Below are positions 34,159-47,288 of a DNA stretch of 64,000 nt, piece by piece; position 1 is the first letter of the stretch, and each line of letters begins with the position of its first letter. A model generated the notes under the pieces. That model was given only the letters and a program-made list of their open reading frames with translations. It was not told where the DNA came from and did no database searches. The DNA is from Inhella gelatinilytica (lineage in GTDB: Bacteria > Pseudomonadota > Gammaproteobacteria > Burkholderiales > Burkholderiaceae_C). A program made the translations under genes and the position numbers. The stretch lies in assembly GCF_016093295.1 (NCBI RefSeq), contig NZ_JAEDAL010000007.1, positions 103,372 through 167,371 of the forward strand. Direction: 5' to 3'.

Positions 34159-37100
34159 ATGTGGATGACCCGCGTTTCCATCAACAACCCCGTCTTCGCC
34201 ACCATGATGATGGTGGCCTTGTGTGTTCTCGGTTTGTTTGCGTATGGGCGACTGGGCGTGGAGAACATGCCCGAGATCAACTTGCCCGGTGCCTGGATCG
34301 ACGTACGCTACCCCGGCGCCAACCCGGAGGCTGTGGAGCGGGAAGTCGCCAAGCCGCTGGAAGAAGCCGTCAACACCATCGCGGGGGTCAAGCGCATTCA
34401 ATCGCGCAGCTTCGAAGGCCGCGCTCAGATGAGCGTGGAGTTCTCGCTGGACACCCCAGTGGATCGCGCCATGCAGGACTTGCGGGACCGGGTCGCGCTG
34501 GCTCAGTCGGCGTTTCCTCGCGACGTTAAGGCACCCATGATCAACCGGTTCCAGGAGGGCAATCAGCCCGTGACGGTGGCGGCCCTGATCAGCAAGACGC
34601 GCAGCCTGCGGGAGCTGTCGTTCATCGCCGAACAGACCGTGGCCAAGCGGCTGCAGCGTGCCGAAGGGGTGGCGGTCGTCGGGGTTTCCGGCCAAGCCAG
34701 CCGAGAGGTCCGTATTGACTTGGATCCTCAGCGACTGCGAGCCTACGGCGTGACGGCGTCGGAAGTGGCTCAGTCATTGCGTGAGGCCAATCTGGACCAA
34801 GCTGTGGGCCTCCTGAGTGACCGTCAGGTCGAGTCTTCCCTGCGTGTTGAGGGGCGTGTTCGCGATCCCAAAGCCTTTGGGCAGGTCGTGGTGGCTCGAC
34901 GGGGTAATTTGGCTCTCACGTTGAATGACTTGGGCACGCTGACCGAACGGGAACGAGAGCCGGACAGCTTGTCACGCATCGATGGTCAACCCGCCGTGAC
35001 GTTCAACATCTTCAAGCAGCAGGATGCCAACATCGTGAAAGCGGGTGAGGCGGTCAAGGAGGCTATGGCCGAGCTGCGCAAGAACTTGCCGGCCGACATC
35101 GAGCTGCGGGAAATTTATTCCACCAGCGACTTTGTTAAAGGCTCACTGGATGGCCTCAAGCACACGCTCATCGAAGGTGCGTTGCTCACGATTGCCATCG
35201 TGTTCCTGTTCTTGCACAGCTGGCGCTCGACCGTGATCACGGGCTTGACCCTGCCCATTGCCGTGATCGCCAGCTTCATTGCGGTTTATGCCTTTGGCTT
35301 TACCTTGAATTTCATGACCATGATGGCGCTGTCACTGGTCATTGGCCTCCTGATCGATGACGCCATCGTGGTCCGCGAGAACATCGTGCGCCACGTGGCC
35401 ATGGGCAAGAGCCACCGTCAGGCGGCGTTTGAAGGGACGAACGAAATCGGATTGGCTGTGCTGGCCACGACCTTTGCCATCTGTGCGGTGTTTGTGCCGG
35501 TGGCGTTCATGGGGGGTGTGATCGGCAAATTCTTCTATCCGTTCGGCATCACGGTCGCTGTGGCGGTGTTGGTGAGCCTGTTTGTTAGCTTCACGCTGGA
35601 CCCGATGCTGTCCGCGGTGTGGCACGACCCGGGCCCAGAAAGCATGCGCCGTACCCGTTTCATTGGCCCGGCGATCGGTCGCTTGCTGGATGTCAGCGAT
35701 CGCGTGATGGACGGCTTGCACCGAGCCTATGAGCGCAGCATTCGCTGGGCCTTGAGCGGGCGTCGCTACCGCGCGTGGATTTGCCCGGTTCCGGTCTATG
35801 CCCGTCCATTCAACGCGCAGGGCGAACGCGACAGGAGCCAAGCTCGCCGCTGGCGCATGGCCACCTTGACCCCGCGAGGCGTGGTGATGTGGGGAGCCAC
35901 CTTCAGCTTCGTCGTGGCCTTGGGCCTAGCGGGTGTGGTGGGCAGCGAATTTGTGCCTGAAACGGACCAGGGGTTCACCCAGATCAACCTTCGCATGCCC
36001 ACGGGATCCAGCTTGGAGCGCACAAACGCCAAGGCGCAACAGGTCGAGCAAATCGTGGCGGCGATGCCGGAGGTCAAAGCGGTTTCGACCATCGTCGGTG
36101 CCAGCGGTGAGGGTTTCTCCACCGGCCGCGCCCAATCCCAATTGCAGATCACGCTCAAAGACAAAAAGGAGCGCAAGCGCAGCCAGAAAGAGTTCGAAGC
36201 GGCTGCGCGCCAAGCCATTGAGCAAATTCCGGGTGTGGAACTTTCCGTGGGCTTCGGTAAGCCGATCTACGTGGCCATCTTGGGCAACGACAGCGAAGCC
36301 CTGGCCAAGGCGGCCGAAGACTTTGCTGCGCGGCTGCGCAAAATCAAGGGTGCGGTGGATGTGGAAACCACGACCAAGCCAGGCTTGCCTGCTTTCGCGG
36401 TGAAGCTCAAGGAGTCGGCTGCACGGGAGCTGGGTCTGACTGCCCCGCAAATTGCTGCCGCACTCAGGACCTACGTCAACGGCGATGCGGCCACGTATTG
36501 GACGGCTCCAGATGGCAGCCAGGTCGAAGTCAATCTGCGTTTGCCCAAAGAAATGCGCGAACGGGTGGACCAGATGGCCAAGCTGCCGGTGGCCTATGCC
36601 CGGGACGGATCGCCAATCGCACTGGATCAAGTGGCCACCATTGAACCGGCTGTGAATCCGGAGGTGATTCGTCGCCAAAACCTGCAACGCCGCGAAGCCA
36701 TCATTGCCGGTGTGGATGGTCGCAGTTTGGGTGAGGTGAGCGCGGAGGTAGATCGCCTGATCAAGGAAACGGAACTGCCGCCGGGGCTGAGCTTTGATGT
36801 GGGCGGACAGAGCAAGGAGCAGGCCGAGGCCTTCAGGGGCTTGCTGCAGGCCATGGCACTGGCCGCCATCTTCATCTACATCGTGCTTGCCAGTCAGTTT
36901 GGTAGCTTTGTGCAACCCCTCGCCATCATGGCCAGCCTGCCCCTGGCGCTGATTGGCGTGATGGTCGCCCTCTTGCTGTGGGGCTCCACCCTGAATGTGT
37001 TTTCCATGATTGGATTGGTGATGCTGATGGGTCTGGTCACCAAGAATGCGATCTTGTTGGTGGACCGTGCGAACCAAATGCGCAAGGCCGGTTTGTCCGT

Positions 37101-37389
37101 CACGGAGGCCCTGGTCGAGGCGGGGCTGACCCGCATGCGGCCGATTATCATGACCACGGCGGCCATGGTGTTCGGCATGCTCCCCTTGGCGCTGGCCTTG
37201 AACGATGGGGGGGAGATCCAGGCGCCCATGGGTCGGGCCATCATCGGCGGGGTGATCACCTCCACGGTGCTGACCTTGATCGTGGTGCCGGTCCTGTACA
37301 GCTACCTCGCTCGGCGCCAGCGCAAAACGGAGGCGCAAGCCGAGGCCCAGCCGGTGGCCCTGGCCGCCATGCCGGCGGATCGCCACTGA
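34159..37389 (+). CDS. RND family efflux pump (second system)
   Basis: A 1076-residue transporter of the hydrophobe/amphiphile RND class. The first helix is followed by [20 protein letters not shown]. The proton-relay helix reads [17 protein letters not shown] with paired aspartates. The second half has [23 protein letters not shown] linker of about 45 residues rich in Arg ([18 protein letters not shown] and on) joins the two halves before the second set of helices, a little longer than usual. It lies in an operon with its adaptor and is followed by a good terminator. No outer-membrane channel gene is adjacent. Confidence 0.93.
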   Translation: MWMTRVSINNPVFATMMMVALCVLGLFAYGRLGVENMPEINLPGAWIDVRYPGANPEAVEREVAKPLEEAVNTIAGVKRIQSRSFEGRAQMSVEFSLDTPVDRAMQDLRDRVALAQSAFPRDVKAPMINRFQEGNQPVTVAALISKTRSLRELSFIAEQTVAKRLQRAEGVAVVGVSGQASREVRIDLDPQRLRAYGVTASEVAQSLREANLDQAVGLLSDRQVESSLRVEGRVRDPKAFGQVVVARRGNLALTLNDLGTLTEREREPDSLSRIDGQPAVTFNIFKQQDANIVKAGEAVKEAMAELRKNLPADIELREIYSTSDFVKGSLDGLKHTLIEGALLTIAIVFLFLHSWRSTVITGLTLPIAVIASFIAVYAFGFTLNFMTMMALSLVIGLLIDDAIVVRENIVRHVAMGKSHRQAAFEGTNEIGLAVLATTFAICAVFVPVAFMGGVIGKFFYPFGITVAVAVLVSLFVSFTLDPMLSAVWHDPGPESMRRTRFIGPAIGRLLDVSDRVMDGLHRAYERSIRWALSGRRYRAWICPVPVYARPFNAQGERDRSQARRWRMATLTPRGVVMWGATFSFVVALGLAGVVGSEFVPETDQGFTQINLRMPTGSSLERTNAKAQQVEQIVAAMPEVKAVSTIVGASGEGFSTGRAQSQLQITLKDKKERKRSQKEFEAAARQAIEQIPGVELSVGFGKPIYVAILGNDSEALAKAAEDFAARLRKIKGAVDVETTTKPGLPAFAVKLKESAARELGLTAPQIAAALRTYVNGDAATYWTAPDGSQVEVNLRLPKEMRERVDQMAKLPVAYARDGSPIALDQVATIEPAVNPEVIRRQNLQRREAIIAGVDGRSLGEVSAEVDRLIKETELPPGLSFDVGGQSKEQAEAFRGLLQAMALAAIFIYIVLASQFGSFVQPLAIMASLPLALIGVMVALLLWGSTLNVFSMIGLVMLMGLVTKNAILLVDRANQMRKAGLSVTEALVEAGLTRMRPIIMTTAAMVFGMLPLALALNDGGEIQAPMGRAIIGGVITSTVLTLIVVPVLYSYLARRQRKTEAQAEAQPVALAAMPADRH

Positions 37390-37415
37390 CCCCCGCTTTG
37401 GGTGGCCGCCCGTTA

Positions 37416-37435
37416 AAGCCCGCTCCGGCGGGCTT
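37416..37435 (+). terminator. Rho-independent terminator of the second RND operon
   Basis: The stem AAGCCCGC/GCGGGCTT with loop TCCG (37416-37435) is followed directly by TTTCTTTG. It lies 27 bp after the pump stop codon and before the kinase gene. Confidence 0.85.
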
Positions 37436-37476
37436 TTTCTTTGAGGTAAGGTGCACCCTTGAACACCTCAACCGGT

Positions 37477-39315
37477 ATGAACGACCCGCTCGACTCGCTT
37501 TTGGAGGACCCCAACGCCTTGCCACCCGGGACCCGGTTTGGTGAGTTGGAGATCCTTGCCACACTGGGGGTCGGGGGTTTTGGCATCGTCTACTTGGCCC
37601 AGGACCACGCGCTGGATCGCCGCGTGGCGATCAAAGAGTACATGCCCGCGCAATTGGCCGAACGGGGCATCACGGCAGCCATCAGTGTGCGGTCCGCTGC
37701 GATGCGCGACACGTTTGAGGTGGGCCTTCGCTCATTCGTGAATGAAGCCCGGCTACTGGCGCGTTTTGATCACCCGGCCCTGGTGCGCGTGTACCGGTTT
37801 TGGGAAGCCAACGGGACGGCGTACATGGTGATGCCGTACCTGGAAGGCCATACCTTGAAGAAAGTGCGGGAAGGCTTGACGGAGCCCCCGGACGAAGCCT
37901 GGATCGTCCAGCGCATGCTGCCGCTGCTGGACGCGCTGGAGCACTTGCATGCCGATCACGTGTTTCACCGAGACGTGGCCCCGGACAACATCTTGATGCT
38001 TCACGATGGCGCGTCGCCCATGCTGTTGGATTTCGGTGCGGCTCGGCAGGTCATCGGTGAGCGAACCCACAGTCTCACGGCGATCTTCAAGCCCAGCTAC
38101 GCGGCCATCGAACAGTACGGTGAGACCACCACGTTGAAGCAGGGGCCTTGGACCGATATCTATTCGGTCGGTGCCGTCATGCATTACCTGCTGACGGGCC
38201 AGCCACCCCCCCTGGCAACCACCCGGGCCGTGGTCGACGAGACCATGCCGCTGGCTCACCAGGACGCCTGGTCGGCGCACTCTGAACCGTTTCGCGCGGC
38301 CATTGATTGGGCACTGGCCGTGCGGCCCGCGGACCGCCCCAAATCAGTGGCCGAATTGCGTCGGGCGCTCAAAGGGGAAGTCACCGTGCCGTTGCGGCCC
38401 AAGCCGGCGCCACCGATCCTGGCCAGCCCAGGTGTCGACCCGCGGGCCTACGAACCCACCCAAGTGATCGTGCCCGTGCGAACCCACTTGCCCTCTTTGG
38501 ATCCGACAGTCGCGCAGGGCGGGCATGAGGCGGCCGCTGGCCGGCGCTCGGCGTCCGACCGGCACTCGGCGGGGGACAGGCGTGGCAGTGAACAAACCGC
38601 AGACGGTGGTTTGGGTTCCGCCGCGCCCAAAGTCAGTGGCTGGGGTCGGAACTGGATCGTGATGGCCCTGGGCGGCGGTGCGGCTGCCCTGTTGGTGGGT
38701 TTCTGGGCGGTGTTGGCGAATCGAACGCCGCCGGGTGAGGGCGCGGGCCTCGGGGCTTCCAGCCTGGGGGCCAGCGCGCCCGCCACGGCGGCTGCGGGTG
38801 GGGCAAGCTCGGCAAGTTCGGTGTCGGTGGGTCCCGTTCCGGCCAGTGGGCTGGCGGCGGTCGGCCCCTCAGGGTTGGGGGCATCCGCTGCACCGGGTGG
38901 GGCCCAGCCCATGGTCGCGGCGGTAGGCCCGGTCGTGGGCCCTACGGCGGGTTCGGGCGTACCCAACCGCCAGGACAGCGCTCGGACCGCAGGCCCGGGT
39001 CAGACTGGCGCTGGAGGTGCCCTGCCCGCTGCGGCGCGGGCATCGGTTGCCGCACGGACCAAGCCGGTCGGAGGGAGCGCCAGCAGCGCGCCCAGCAGTG
39101 GGGGGAGCTCGTCAGGTCGGGGGCCAGCCCCGGCGACGGCTGGGGCCAGCGCTCAGGGGGCCTTGGATCCGCGCGAGGCCTGTGAGGGCCGGCAGCTGTT
39201 TGCCTACTGGCATTGCATCCAAACACACTGCGATCGACCGGCGTACGCCGAACACGCCGAGTGCCGGGCCATTGAAGAGCGCCGCAACGAGCGGCGCGAA
39301 CGGCGCAATCGCTGA
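37477..39315 (+). CDS. Membrane-anchored serine/threonine protein kinase
   Basis: A 612-residue Hanks-type kinase. The catalytic domain covers about residues 21-300: Gly-rich loop LGVGGFGIV, Lys53 in VAIKEYM, catalytic HRDVAPDN, DFG as LLDFGAAR, and the activation segment ending FKPSYAAIEQY. A Pro-rich linker with a predicted transmembrane helix (WIVMALGGGAAALLVGFWAVL, about 395-416) follows. Then comes a long Gly/Ala/Ser low-complexity region, which would be periplasmic, and a compact Cys-rich end (CEGRQLFAYWHCIQTHC). The ATG at 37477 has a weak ribosome site. A TTG at 37459 with AAGG upstream is an alternative. Substrates are unknown. Confidence 0.9.
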   Translation: MNDPLDSLLEDPNALPPGTRFGELEILATLGVGGFGIVYLAQDHALDRRVAIKEYMPAQLAERGITAAISVRSAAMRDTFEVGLRSFVNEARLLARFDHPALVRVYRFWEANGTAYMVMPYLEGHTLKKVREGLTEPPDEAWIVQRMLPLLDALEHLHADHVFHRDVAPDNILMLHDGASPMLLDFGAARQVIGERTHSLTAIFKPSYAAIEQYGETTTLKQGPWTDIYSVGAVMHYLLTGQPPPLATTRAVVDETMPLAHQDAWSAHSEPFRAAIDWALAVRPADRPKSVAELRRALKGEVTVPLRPKPAPPILASPGVDPRAYEPTQVIVPVRTHLPSLDPTVAQGGHEAAAGRRSASDRHSAGDRRGSEQTADGGLGSAAPKVSGWGRNWIVMALGGGAAALLVGFWAVLANRTPPGEGAGLGASSLGASAPATAAAGGASSASSVSVGPVPASGLAAVGPSGLGASAAPGGAQPMVAAVGPVVGPTAGSGVPNRQDSARTAGPGQTGAGGALPAAARASVAARTKPVGGSASSAPSSGGSSSGRGPAPATAGASAQGALDPREACEGRQLFAYWHCIQTHCDRPAYAEHAECRAIEERRNERRERRNR

Positions 39316-39321
39316 GCGCAG

Positions 39322-40866
39322 CTAGCCGCGCTCAAAGGTTTGTGCGGCCCGCAAGAGCACCACGGTCAACAGCGACGTGTCGCCCTGTACGTCCAATGTG
39401 ACCCCCCCGCGTTGAATCTCGGCCAAGCGCTTGGCGGCATAGCCGGGGCACACCTGGGTGGATTCCTTGCGAAAGAACGCAGCTTCGGTTCCGGGCGCCC
39501 AGGTCGCGGTAAACCGAATACCTACTTGAATGGGATCTTCGTCGGCAATCGTCACGGTAATGCGTGAATTTGGGGTCGCCAGACGCCCCGCGCTTTCCAA
39601 CAGCTCATGAAACAGCGTGTGACACAGCAAGGGGTCCCCACTGGCTTGCGGTCGATTGGCTGGTACGCCTGCTCGCCCGGCAAACTCAAATTGAAGGCCC
39701 TTGGCCAGGAAAGCCTGTTGGTTCAAACGCACCACGCGCTGAAGCACCTTCGGCAGCTGCACGGCCCGGGTGTGCAGTGTGTACTGGCCGCTTTCAATGC
39801 GAATCAGTTCGGTGGACAGGTGCAGGGCATTGAGGCTGGCTAAAAGGTTCTCTTCGACACCCAAGAGGTCTTCGTGCCACTCGGGGTCGGCCCGCTCCAG
39901 CAACGGCTGCAGCAACGCCAGGGCGGTGGCCAATGGGCTGCGTACATCCTGGCTGGCCAGCAAGCGGGCGTCGGTTTCGAGCTGAGCACGCTCCAGCATG
40001 GAATCGACTTCGGCCTGGGTTTGGCGTCGCAGGTCCACGTAGCGCAGGAAATTTCGAATGCGCAGCATGAGTTGGGCGGGATCGATCGGCTTCGGAACGA
40101 AGTCGATGGCCCCCATCTCCAAGCCGCGCTGTCGCGTTTCGCTGTCGGTTTGCGCCGTCACGAACACGACCGGAATGTGCTCACTCACGGGATGCGCCCG
40201 CAGCCGCCGCGCCACCTCAAACCCGTCCATGCCGGGCATCATGACGTCCAGCAAGATCAGGTCTGGCGGCGTCTCCCCTTGAGAGATGCGAAGGGCTCGC
40301 TCGCCAGAAATGGCGACCTTGACTTGGTAGTCATCGCGCAGCAGGGCGGCGAGCATCTCCAGGTTCTCGGGCGCGTCATCGACGACCAGAATGGTGGAAC
40401 GGTTCTTTTGCGCGCCGGAATGGGCGGGCACCGCGTCTTCGGGCTTGATTCGCGCCGCCGAGGCCATGGCCCGGCGAATGCGGTCCGCCAGCGTCGAGGC
40501 GTTGTAGGGCTTGACCAAGACGTGACTGGCCCCCGCACTGACGGCGTGCTGCAACACATCGCGGTCGGTTTCACCGGTAATGAGCACGAAAGGCAGCAAC
40601 CGATGCGCGGCGCTGGCCCGCAAAGCTTGCAGCAGGGCCAGCCCATCTTCACCGGGAAGTTGCCAATCGCACAACACGATGTCGACCCGCTGATCCTTCA
40701 GCAGGGCTTGGGCCTGCGCGGCGTCGGCCGCTTCCAGCAAGTGCTGAACCCCCAATTGACCCAGCAGGGCGCGCGAAACGCGGCGCATGGCGTCCGACTC
40801 GTGAACGGTCATCACCCGGGTGGCGGCAAAGAGGCGCGCCTCCTGGGGCGAAAGAAGAGCACTCAT
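39322..40866 (-). CDS. Two-receiver response regulator with degenerate histidine-kinase core
   Basis: A 514-residue soluble protein. Receiver 1 (about 15-135) has the phosphoacceptor Asp67 in LCDWQLPG and Lys in LVKPYN. Receiver 2 (about 158-275) has Asp207 in LLDVMMPG and FVPKPID. The remaining 240 residues align in style with HisKA plus HATPase, but the phosphoacceptor box reads LLASQDVRSPL, where the invariant His is replaced by Gln306. The ATP-binding part lacks a clear G-box (no GxGLG). The protein is therefore probably an inactive kinase acting as a scaffold or phosphate sink. It is convergent with the Ser/Thr kinase gene, with only 6 bp between stops. Confidence 0.85.
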   Translation of the reverse strand: MSALLSPQEARLFAATRVMTVHESDAMRRVSRALLGQLGVQHLLEAADAAQAQALLKDQRVDIVLCDWQLPGEDGLALLQALRASAAHRLLPFVLITGETDRDVLQHAVSAGASHVLVKPYNASTLADRIRRAMASAARIKPEDAVPAHSGAQKNRSTILVVDDAPENLEMLAALLRDDYQVKVAISGERALRISQGETPPDLILLDVMMPGMDGFEVARRLRAHPVSEHIPVVFVTAQTDSETRQRGLEMGAIDFVPKPIDPAQLMLRIRNFLRYVDLRRQTQAEVDSMLERAQLETDARLLASQDVRSPLATALALLQPLLERADPEWHEDLLGVEENLLASLNALHLSTELIRIESGQYTLHTRAVQLPKVLQRVVRLNQQAFLAKGLQFEFAGRAGVPANRPQASGDPLLCHTLFHELLESAGRLATPNSRITVTIADEDPIQVGIRFTATWAPGTEAAFFRKESTQVCPGYAAKRLAEIQRGGVTLDVQGDTSLLTVVLLRAAQTFERG

Positions 40867-40901
40867 GCGTTGAAGCGTACCGCGTCACGCCCCTGCGCAA
40901 A

Positions 40902-40915
40902 CCGGGTGAACCCGG
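40902..40915 (-). terminator. Possible terminator after sdaA
   Basis: A short perfect hairpin CCGGGT-TC-ACCCGG read on the minus strand, followed by TTTGCGC. It lies 19 bp past the sdaA stop codon. The T-run is short, so activity is uncertain. Confidence 0.45.
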
Positions 40916-40933
40916 ATTGCGAAGGGCAAACGA

Positions 40934-42322
40934 TCAGCATTCGACGATGTTGACGGCCAAACCGCCGCGGGCGGTTTCCTTGTACTTGGTCATCATGTCG
41001 GCGCCGGTGTCGCGCATGGTCTTGATGACTTTGTCGAGGCTGACAAAGTGGGTGCCATCGCCCCGTAAGGCCATGCGCGCGGCGTTGATGGCTTTGACGG
41101 ACGCAATCGCATTGCGCTCGATGCAGGGAATCTGCACCAGGCCGCCAACGGGGTCGCAGGTCAGCCCCAGGTGGTGTTCCATGCCGATCTCGGCGGCGTT
41201 TTCCACCTGCTCGGGGGTGCCACCCATCACGGCACACAGTGCACCGGCGGCCATCGAGCAGGCCACACCCACTTCGCCCTGGCAGCCCACCTCGGCGCCG
41301 CTGATGCTGGCGTTTTCTTTGTAGAGGATGCCGATCGCGGCCGCGGTGAGCAGGAAGTCCACCACACCGTGCTCGGTGGCGCCGTGCACAAAGCGCGAGT
41401 AGTAGTGCAGCACGGCGGGCACGATGCCGGCCGCGCCATTGGTGGGTGCTGTCACGACGCGACCGCCGGCGGCGTTCTCTTCATTGACCGCCAGCGCGTA
41501 GAGGTTGACCCAGTCCATGACCTGCAGCGGGTCCCGCAGCGCGGCCTCTGGGTTGGCGGTCAACTTGCCGTGCAAATCCGCCGCCCGGCGCTTCACCTTG
41601 AAGCCCCCGGGCAGGATGCCTTCCGTGCGGCATCCGCGGGCCACGCAGTCTTGCATCACCTGCCAAATTTTCAGCAAGCCGGTATGGGTCTCGGCCTCGG
41701 GGCGCCAGTGCGCCTCGTTGCGCCGCATGATTTCGGCAATCGACAGACCGTGGCGCTTGGCCAGGGCCAAGAGTTCATCGCCAGTCTTGAACGGGTAGGG
41801 TAGGACGGTGGCATCGGGTGCGATGACCTTTTGCTTGCTGCCGTCGGCCGCCACCTCGTCACTGACGATGAAGCCGCCACCCACCGAGTAGTACACCCGG
41901 TTGGCCAATTCGGCCCCACTGGCGTCGAACGCCATGCAGCGCATGCCATTGGCGTGGAAGGGTAGGGACTCTCGGCGTTTGAAGACCAGGTCCGTGCTCT
42001 CGTTGAAAGCCACGCGGTGTTGGCCAATCAAATCCAAAGCCCCGGCGCGGATCGCTTCCAGGTAGCGAGGGATGGCCTCCACATCCACCACGTCCGGCTC
42101 GTGACCTGCCAGGCCCAACAGCACGGCCTTGTCGCTGCCATGCCCCTTGCCGGTGGCGCCCAAAGAGCCGTAAAGGACGACCTGGACCCGGGCCACCCGC
42201 TCCAAAAGCCCCTCGGTCTGCAGGCGCAGACCAAACAGCCGGGCAGCCCGCATGGGGCCGACCGTGTGGCTGCTGGAGGGGCCGATACCGATCTTGAAAA
42301 GGTCAAAAACCGAAACGGCCAT
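40934..42322 (-). CDS. sdaA: L-serine ammonia-lyase (L-serine dehydratase), iron-sulfur, single chain
   Basis: A 462-residue enzyme that deaminates L-serine to pyruvate and ammonia with a [4Fe-4S] cluster. The N-terminal beta domain begins [20 protein letters not shown], a diagnostic start. The C-terminal alpha domain has the cluster cysteines in [15 protein letters not shown] and [15 protein letters not shown]. Length matches the one-chain type (SdaA/SdaB). It lies 39 bp after gcvP on the same strand, so it is likely the last gene of gcvT-gcvH-gcvP-sdaA. That would couple removal of glycine (through serine) to pyruvate supply and place it under the glycine riboswitch. Confidence 0.96.
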   Translation of the reverse strand: MAVSVFDLFKIGIGPSSSHTVGPMRAARLFGLRLQTEGLLERVARVQVVLYGSLGATGKGHGSDKAVLLGLAGHEPDVVDVEAIPRYLEAIRAGALDLIGQHRVAFNESTDLVFKRRESLPFHANGMRCMAFDASGAELANRVYYSVGGGFIVSDEVAADGSKQKVIAPDATVLPYPFKTGDELLALAKRHGLSIAEIMRRNEAHWRPEAETHTGLLKIWQVMQDCVARGCRTEGILPGGFKVKRRAADLHGKLTANPEAALRDPLQVMDWVNLYALAVNEENAAGGRVVTAPTNGAAGIVPAVLHYYSRFVHGATEHGVVDFLLTAAAIGILYKENASISGAEVGCQGEVGVACSMAAGALCAVMGGTPEQVENAAEIGMEHHLGLTCDPVGGLVQIPCIERNAIASVKAINAARMALRGDGTHFVSLDKVIKTMRDTGADMMTKYKETARGGLAVNIVEC

Positions 42323-42361
42323 GGGGGCTCCTGGGGTGCGGTCGGGGGTAGGGCTTAGGCC

Positions 42362-45250
<2,889 letters not shown>

Positions 45251-45288
45251 GGCAATCGTGGGGGGCAGTCAGCAGCGGCAGATGGCAA

Positions 45289-45313
45289 ACGGCCCGCCGC
45301 GGGGGCGGGCCGT
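45289..45313 (-). terminator. Hairpin between gcvH and gcvP (possible attenuator)
   Basis: Arms ACGGCCCGCC (45289-45298) and GGCGGGCCGT (45304-45313) form a very stable 10-bp stem, followed on the minus strand by TTGCCATC. The T-run is poor, so it is more likely an mRNA processing or partial-termination point than a full stop. Confidence 0.5.
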
Positions 45314-45328
45314 GGGCTGGGGCGGGGC

Positions 45329-45703
45329 TTAGGCGTTCTTCAGCAGTTCGTCGTAGGCGGTGGAGTCCATCATGGCGTCCAACTCAGACGGATTCGCCAA
45401 CTTAACCTTGAAGAACCAACCCGACTTGAGTGGATCGCTGTTGGCCAGAGACGGATCATTGCGCAGGTCCTCATTGACCGCCACGATCTCGCCGGTGACC
45501 GGCATGTACACGTCGGCGGCCGCCTTCACAGATTCCACCACGCCAGCGATTTCCTTGGGAGCAAAGCTCTTGCCCACTTCGGGCAGGTCAACAAACACCA
45601 CATCCCCCAGCGCATCCTGCGCATGGTGGGTGATGCCGACGGTGGCCGTGCCATCGCCGTGAACGTCGATCCATTCGTGGTCGGGGGTGTACTTGATCGT
45701 CAT
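45329..45703 (-). CDS. gcvH: Glycine cleavage system H protein
   Basis: A 124-residue lipoyl carrier. The lipoylation site is Lys60 in VVESVKAAADVYMP. The N-terminus has the typical YTPDHEWI, and GDVVFVDLPEVGK precedes the lipoyl hairpin. It shuttles the aminomethyl group from GcvP to GcvT and electrons to lipoamide dehydrogenase, which is not in this window. It lies 31 bp after gcvT in the same operon. Confidence 0.97.
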   Translation of the reverse strand: MTIKYTPDHEWIDVHGDGTATVGITHHAQDALGDVVFVDLPEVGKSFAPKEIAGVVESVKAAADVYMPVTGEIVAVNEDLRNDPSLANSDPLKSGWFFKVKLANPSELDAMMDSTAYDELLKNA

Positions 45704-45734
45704 GACAGGAGTCCTTGAGGAGAAAACAAACCGT

Positions 45735-46865
45735 TCAGCCGCGGAAATAGCGGTGAGGGGCGAAGGGGGTGGGGGCGACGGTCATGGCCACGCGCTTGTC
45801 GCGGACCAGAGCGAAGATCTCGGTTCCGAGCGCTGCATGGCTGGTGGAAACGTAACCCATTGCCACCAAGTGACCCACCGTGGGCCCCAGGGTGCCGCTG
45901 GTCACCGAACCCAACTCGGTCCCGTTGGCATCGATCAGCTTGGCGCCTTCCCGCACGGGCATCTTTTCATTCGATACCAGGCCGACGCGTTTGCGCATCG
46001 CTGGCTTCGGGCTGGATTGCGTGTTGGGCAGTTGGGCGTCGATGACTTCGTAACCGGGGTAACCGCCGGCGCGTGCACCGCCACTGCGACGCACTTTCTG
46101 GATCGCCCAGGTCAATGCGGCCTCCGCCGGCGTGGTGGCGGTGCTGATGTCGTGGCCATAGAGGCACAGGCCGGCCTCCAGGCGCAAGGTGTCACGGGCG
46201 CCCAGGCCGATGGGCTTGACCTCGGGTTGATCGAGCAGCAGGCGGGCGATCGCCTCAGCGTCCCGCTCGTGCATGGAGATTTCAAATCCGTCCTCGCCGG
46301 TGTAGCCCGAGCGGGTCAGGAAGACCTCGAAGCCACCCAGCTTGAAGAAGCCGCCATCCATGAAAACCAGCTTCTCGACGCCAGGGGCCAGGCGGGCCAG
46401 AGCGGTCACAGCCTGGGGGCCTTGCAGAGCCAGAAGCGCGCGTTCGGGCATTGGAATCACGTCGCAGTGGGCGCTCAAATGCTTTTGCAGGTGAGCCGTG
46501 TCCTGATCCTTGCAACCGGCATTGACCACCACGAACAGGTCATCGGGGCGGCGACACACCATCAGGTCGTCGAGGATGCCGCCGTTTGCGTCGGTAAAGA
46601 GCGCATAGCGCTGCTTAAAGACCGGCAGATCGACGATGTCCACCGGCACCAGGGTTTCCAGTGCGGCGGCGGCGTTCGCACCGACCAAGCGCAGCTGGCC
46701 CATGTGCGAGACATCAAAGAGGCCCGCCGCGGTTCGCGTGTGGCGGTGCTCGGCGAGGATGCCCTCGCGGTACTGCACGGGCATGTCATAGCCGCCGAAG
46801 GGCACCATCTTGGCGCCGAGTTCGACGTGCAGCGCGTGCAAAGGGGTTTTGAGCAGAGCGGTCAT
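45735..46865 (-). CDS. gcvT: Glycine cleavage system T protein (aminomethyltransferase)
   Basis: A 376-residue tetrahydrofolate-dependent aminomethyltransferase that releases ammonia and forms 5,10-methylene-THF. Signatures are MVPFGGYDMPVQY, GLFDVSHMGQ near residues 47-57, and the C-terminal beta-barrel part GYVSTSHA with RYFRG at the end. It is the first gene of gcvTHP and follows the tandem glycine riboswitch by about 60 bases. Confidence 0.97.
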   Translation of the reverse strand: MTALLKTPLHALHVELGAKMVPFGGYDMPVQYREGILAEHRHTRTAAGLFDVSHMGQLRLVGANAAAALETLVPVDIVDLPVFKQRYALFTDANGGILDDLMVCRRPDDLFVVVNAGCKDQDTAHLQKHLSAHCDVIPMPERALLALQGPQAVTALARLAPGVEKLVFMDGGFFKLGGFEVFLTRSGYTGEDGFEISMHERDAEAIARLLLDQPEVKPIGLGARDTLRLEAGLCLYGHDISTATTPAEAALTWAIQKVRRSGGARAGGYPGYEVIDAQLPNTQSSPKPAMRKRVGLVSNEKMPVREGAKLIDANGTELGSVTSGTLGPTVGHLVAMGYVSTSHAALGTEIFALVRDKRVAMTVAPTPFAPHRYFRG

Positions 46866-46924
46866 TGCGGTCCTTGGGACAAGTCAAATCAAAGCAAACC
46901 CTTGTGGGTTTGCCGGCTTGCCCT

Positions 46925-47112
46925 TGCTGTCCGCTTTACCTGAGAGATTGGCGATAAAGACCGCTTGCCCCTTCGGTGGGCGGCCACGGGGGCTCGCCTC
47001 TCTCCAGCTCGGAACCTGCAGGAATGCAGGTTGCCCAGTCCTTTTGCCTGAGCGTTCGGCTGGTGACCAGCCTGCGCCTTCGGCGGCCCCTTTTCGGGAC
47101 GCTCTCCTGAGC
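46925..47112 (-). ncRNA. Tandem glycine riboswitch upstream of gcvT
   Basis: Read on the minus strand the leader contains two aptamers in series. The first starts near 47109 with AGGAGAGCG, has GCCGAAGGCGCAG as its internal hairpin and closes with AACGCTCAGGCAAAAGGACTG. The second has GGAGAGAGGC, CACCGAAGGGGCAAG and closes with AATCTCTCAGGTAAA. These conserved strings are the hallmark of the glycine riboswitch (gcvT element). Two domains plus linker give about 188 bases. In such elements glycine binding usually turns the glycine cleavage operon on. I infer the same here. Confidence 0.93.
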
Positions 47113-47119
47113 GAGGCGG

Positions 47120-47125
47120 ATTCTA
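47120..47125 (-). promoter_or_regulatory. Candidate -10 of the gcv operon
   Basis: TAGAAT on the minus strand is a good -10 match and would start transcription near 47113, exactly at the 5' edge of the riboswitch. No convincing -35 is seen 17 bp upstream. Confidence 0.5.
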
Positions 47126-47288
47126 GGGGAGGAATTCGAGCGAAGAAAAGCTTGTCACGAAAACGGTATGAATGTACAGTACTGTATATGCAGACAGTTA
47201 CACGCATTTCAGACTTGGCACTGCGGCAGCACTACTGCCCCAGAAACGTACGGCTGCCCGGATGGCTCTGGCGACTTTGGCTTTGGTT
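47126..47288. other. Intergenic remainder upstream of the gcv riboswitch
   Basis: This stretch, together with the riboswitch, makes 423 bases between gcvT and the RlmN-like gene. Apart from the candidate promoter and the SOS-like box, it has one short plus-strand frame from the ATG at 47189 to the TAG ending at 47293 (MQTVTRISDLALRQHYC and on to LWRLWLWF). No ribosome-binding site or similarity supports it as a gene. Confidence 0.4.
47182..47197. promoter_or_regulatory. LexA-like SOS box without an obvious SOS gene
   Basis: CTGTATATGCAGACAG fits the CTGT-N8-ACAG pattern known for LexA boxes of beta- and gammaproteobacteria, and the flanks extend it to TACTGTATATGCAGACAGTT. It overlaps the shorter palindrome TACAGTACTGTA (47175-47186). 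It lies between the gcv promoter and the convergent end of the RlmN-like gene. The plus-strand side has only a 34-codon frame (47189-47293). The match is clear, its use is not. Confidence 0.5.

Noticed and set aside
35926..37386. Long minus-strand open frame inside the second RND pump
   Set aside because: Same reason: His/Gln/Arg-rich composition without motifs, opposite a conserved transporter gene.
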